NCBI GenBank assembly: GCA_905372135.1 | Contig: CAJPNS010000074.1 | Span: 1 to 9,416, forward strand | Reading direction: 5' to 3' | DNA from: Porphyromonadaceae bacterium | GTDB lineage: Bacteria > Bacteroidota > Bacteroidia > Bacteroidales > Paludibacteraceae | DNA length: 9,416 bases | In this document: positions 7,351 through 9,416 of the stretch, piece after piece | Layout: each line of letters begins with the position of its first letter | Position numbering within the stretch: the stretch's first letter is position 1 | Notes under the pieces: model-generated | Database searches by the model: none | Seen by the model: the letters and a program-made list of their open reading frames with translations, nothing else | Told to the model about the DNA's origin: nothing | Position numbers and translations under genes: made by a program

Positions 7351-8448
7351 TCAGACACTTAAAATTCGCTCTCCCTCTTCCAATCGTTTTAAATGGCAGA
7401 ATAGCAACTCCCCGTTTTTGTCGTTCCTCAGATGCATGCCGTTGCCTTCGCAGTACTTATACATCTTGCAATCGGCACATATTCCGGTCTTTGTCCAGCT
7501 TCGGTCTCTGAATACGGCATATCGATTTTCCCATACATCACGAAAATTGTCGCTATAGATATTGCCTTGTATGAAGTTGTCTCTCAGGTTTGGACACGCC
7601 GATATAGAGCCATCGGCAAGTATCGAGGCTACGTTTATGCCGGCACGGCAGGCGAAAAAATTATCTCTTACCTCAAGTTCATATTCACCGAGAAATCCTT
7701 CACAGCCATAGCTTAGGTTTATCCGTCCCTCTTTACGAGTGGCGGCTATAAAATCGAAAAGACGTTTAAAATCGGGAGCATCGAGTTGCAAATCGACATT
7801 ATATTTGGCTCTACCGATAGGGAAGACCGTAAATATACGCCACTTTTTTACACCGGCCTCGATAAGGCTCTCTTTCAGACGATGCAATTCGCTGTAGTTC
7901 TTTTTATTTACACACGTTACTACATCGAATACTATCTCAGGTGTTTTCGCCAACTCCTTTATACCATTCATAGCATTTACAAAGCTATTCGGATTGCCTC
8001 TGAGCCAATTGTGACTCGACTCCATACCATCGAGGCTTACGGTAACAGACCTTATCCCCGCCCGTACAAGCGAATCTATTTTTTGCCTCGACAGCAACAT
8101 ACCGTTAGTAACTATGCCCCAAGGGAATCCGCGTCGGTACAGCTCTCTGCCTATTTGCTCTATATCTTTGCGGAGTAGAGCCTCGCCACCTGTAAGCACT
8201 ATCATAGTGCGATTCGGCACTATATCGTATGCCTTGTCTAAAGCCCCGAAAAAATCTTCCGATGGCATATCTCGGGCGGTAGAGTCTCGTTTACAGTCGC
8301 TTCCACAATGCAAACATTGCAGATTGCACCGAAGAGTACATTCCCACAATATATAGTTAAGTCTGTGTATCTTAGCGTCATTCTTTTTATATCGACGAAA
8401 CAAACTCAGTGCCAATCTCTTACGCACAGACAGTTTGGTTACACCCAT
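7351..8448 (-). CDS. radical SAM/SPASM enzyme of the rSAM/lipoprotein system
   Basis: In this 365-residue protein the radical SAM motif is C-x3-C-x2-C (Cys41, Cys45, Cys48, in C-N-L-Q-C-L-H-C). A further Cys52 follows, and T-G-G-E (86-89) is the SAM-binding motif. The C-terminal part is a SPASM-type auxiliary-cluster domain. Candidate ligands are Cys249, Cys267, Cys285 (in G-S-I-S-A-C, the G-x4-C motif), Cys324 and Cys327 (C-x2-C), Cys333 and Cys351. SPASM enzymes commonly modify peptides or proteins using two extra Fe-S clusters. The N-terminal I-L-W-E-C-T-L-R and H-C-G-S-D-C-K segments agree with my memory of the TIGR04133 family, found in Bacteroidales beside small lipoproteins. It is the last gene of the operon, starting 8 bases after the nearer lipoprotein stop, which implies coupled expression. 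The natural substrate is inferred, not shown, to be one or both lipoproteins. A related peptide-modifying SPASM role cannot be excluded. Confidence 0.9.
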   Translation of the reverse strand: MGVTKLSVRKRLALSLFRRYKKNDAKIHRLNYILWECTLRCNLQCLHCGSDCKRDSTARDMPSEDFFGALDKAYDIVPNRTMIVLTGGEALLRKDIEQIGRELYRRGFPWGIVTNGMLLSRQKIDSLVRAGIRSVTVSLDGMESSHNWLRGNPNSFVNAMNGIKELAKTPEIVFDVVTCVNKKNYSELHRLKESLIEAGVKKWRIFTVFPIGRAKYNVDLQLDAPDFKRLFDFIAATRKEGRINLSYGCEGFLGEYELEVRDNFFACRAGINVASILADGSISACPNLRDNFIQGNIYSDNFRDVWENRYAVFRDRSWTKTGICADCKMYKYCEGNGMHLRNDKNGELLFCHLKRLEEGERILSV

Positions 8449-8456
8449 AATATCAA

Positions 8457-8897
8457 CTATTTTCGGAGTTTCATACCGATATTCAACTCTTTTTCGGCTT
8501 TACCGCCATATTTACCCGAAGCACCTTTGAAATCGTCGATACCGACTGCTATAACAGTATCAACAACACCATAGTCGATATTTTTAAGTGGCTCGAATGT
8601 GAGCTTAAAGTTGGCATTACGGGCAAAAATTATATTTCTGTAAATGGAATATCTCCCTTCGGCGTCTGTATATACGGTATCGGTAGGAGACTTGCCGACG
8701 GAGCCTTCCGACGAAATCTCTTTAAATGTAACTCTAACACCGTTAACGGGTTCCTGTGTCGGAGCGAGAGTTACAACACCTTTGAACTTAAGGTCGGTAT
8801 AATGAATATCTTTTTTTATATCGTCCGAAAACTTACACGACGATAAGATAATAATCAAAAATCCAAGTACGATACAAACGTCTGTATATCTTTTCAT
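8457..8897 (-). CDS. putative lipoprotein 1 of the rSAM/lipoprotein operon
   Basis: This is a 146-residue predicted lipoprotein. It has a basic start (MKRY), a hydrophobic core (about 8-18) and the lipobox L-S-S-C with lipidated Cys21. The mature N-terminus C-K-F-S-D-D has early acidic residues, which could act as a Bacteroidota surface-export signal. The body has a CarboxypepD_reg or transthyretin-like beta-sandwich pattern: F-K-G-V-V-T (38-43), P-V-N-G-V-R-V-T (50-57), then D-T-V-Y-T-D-A-E-G-R-Y-S (73-84). The C-terminus carries D-F-K-G-A-S-G-K-Y (122-130), followed by a lysine-rich end. The same blocks occur in the neighbouring lipoprotein, so the two are paralogues. The frame extends 26 codons upstream, but starting at 8897 puts the signal peptide at the N-terminus and removes overlap with the neighbour. 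Its function is unknown; position suggests it is a substrate or partner of the SPASM enzyme. Confidence 0.82.
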   Translation of the reverse strand: MKRYTDVCIVLGFLIIILSSCKFSDDIKKDIHYTDLKFKGVVTLAPTQEPVNGVRVTFKEISSEGSVGKSPTDTVYTDAEGRYSIYRNIIFARNANFKLTFEPLKNIDYGVVDTVIAVGIDDFKGASGKYGGKAEKELNIGMKLRK

Positions 8898-8911
8898 TGC
8901 AGCAAATTCTA

Positions 8912-9406
8912 TTATTTTTTGGTTTTGGGAGTCAGTTTCATGTCGACAGTTTGTTTTGTCTCGCCTCTGAACCATCTGCCTTGGCCTCCCTTGAAGTCTT
9001 CTTTAGAAATGCGCAACGTAGTATTGGCACTCTCGTACTCGCCGTTGGCAGTACTATCGATATCTTCGAATTTCACCTTCACCACCATATCCGATGCTTC
9101 AAACAAGTCCTGTCTGAAGCTATAAGAGCCGTCAGGCTTTGTATACGTGGTATCGTTACGGACACGCTCAGCGTCTTGTATCGACGTCGTAGTATCGCTC
9201 TCGATGACTACACGAATATTTTCTATCGGTTTGTCGCTGTCTTTGTCTACAACATTCCCATTGACAATGAAATCGGCATGCGGACAACCATATTCAACCG
9301 GCGGATAAATAGGATTCTGTTTGCACGACGACAGACCAATGACACCTAAAATAGTAGCAATTAACGAATTGCAGAGTTGAAAAAAACTAATCTTTAACCG
9401 TTTCAT
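8912..9406 (-). CDS. radical SAM-associated putative lipoprotein (lipoprotein 2, first gene of operon)
   Basis: This 164-residue predicted lipoprotein has a basic start (MKRLK), a hydrophobic core (about 12-24) and the lipobox G-L-S-S-C with lipidated Cys28. The mature part begins C-K-Q-N-P-I-Y-P-P and then V-E-Y-G-C-P-H-A-D-F (37-46). I associate that block with the TIGR04134 'lipoprotein with rSAM' family. A beta-sandwich pattern of CarboxypepD_reg type follows: V-N-G-N-V-V-D (48-54), P-I-E-N-I-R-V-V (60-67), D-T-T-Y-T-K-P-D-G-S-Y-S (85-96), and V-K-F-E-D-I-D-S-T-A-N-G (111-122). The C-terminus has D-F-K-G-G-Q-G-R-W (137-145) and a lysine-rich tail. A second cysteine, Cys41, lies in the mature region. 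It is the first gene of the operon; only 10 bases upstream are visible, so its promoter is outside the window. The signal peptide and pairing with the SPASM gene are clear, but the biochemical role is not known. Confidence 0.87.
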   Translation of the reverse strand: MKRLKISFFQLCNSLIATILGVIGLSSCKQNPIYPPVEYGCPHADFIVNGNVVDKDSDKPIENIRVVIESDTTTSIQDAERVRNDTTYTKPDGSYSFRQDLFEASDMVVKVKFEDIDSTANGEYESANTTLRISKEDFKGGQGRWFRGETKQTVDMKLTPKTKK

Positions 9407-9416
9407 AACTATATTG

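Noticed and set aside
8457..8975. Longer lipoprotein 1 starting at 8975
   Set aside because: It would overlap lipoprotein 2 and put 26 polar residues before the signal peptide; the start at 8897 gives a normal lipoprotein signal.
1..9416. CRISPR array, insertion sequence, tRNA or rRNA
   Set aside because: No regularly spaced repeats, transposase motifs or long terminal inverted repeats were seen, and gaps between genes are mostly too short for RNA genes.

Overview
The window looks like chromosomal DNA from a member of the Bacteroidota, most likely the order Bacteroidales. Four observations support this. There is a clean Bacteroidetes-type -7 promoter element (TAnnTTTG) at 5200-5207. Ribosome binding sites are mostly weak or absent, with A-rich leaders instead. 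RecO, the PlsC-like acyltransferase and the glycosyltransferase all resemble Bacteroidales family members as I remember them. Finally, it carries a radical SAM/SPASM enzyme with short lipoproteins, an arrangement I know only from this group. The genus cannot be determined by eye.

Bases 1-5055 hold six housekeeping genes on the + strand: the 3' part of yebC (translation factor), dapF (meso-diaminopimelate synthesis), nfo (AP endonuclease IV), a dCMP deaminase, a PDZ-containing S41 C-terminal processing protease, and a short PlsC-like acyltransferase. Gaps are 14-67 bases. Catalytic residues are intact in every gene where I could check them.

Bases 5056-5245 are a 190-base intergenic region with a hairpin after the acyltransferase and a promoter before the next unit. 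That unit (5246-7333, + strand) is tightly packed: a Tyw1-like (COG0731-type) radical SAM protein, a glycosyltransferase that overlaps it by 8 bases, and recO starting 5 bases after the glycosyltransferase stop. The glycosyltransferase stops at about the point where the second GT-B domain should begin, so it appears to lack its donor-binding half.

Bases 7351-9406 are a convergent minus-strand operon. In transcription order it encodes two short paralogous lipoproteins (9406-8912 and 8897-8457) and a radical SAM/SPASM enzyme (8448-7351), with gaps of 14 and 8 bases. This matches what I recall as the 'rSAM/lipoprotein system' (TIGRFAM-type families TIGR04133/TIGR04134), whose product and function are not known to me. 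Both lipoproteins end in the same short motif, D-F-K-G-x-x-G-[KR]-[YW], which is a plausible substrate site for the enzyme. This operon is the best candidate for a poorly described system here. No tRNA, rRNA, CRISPR array, transposase or long repeat was seen.
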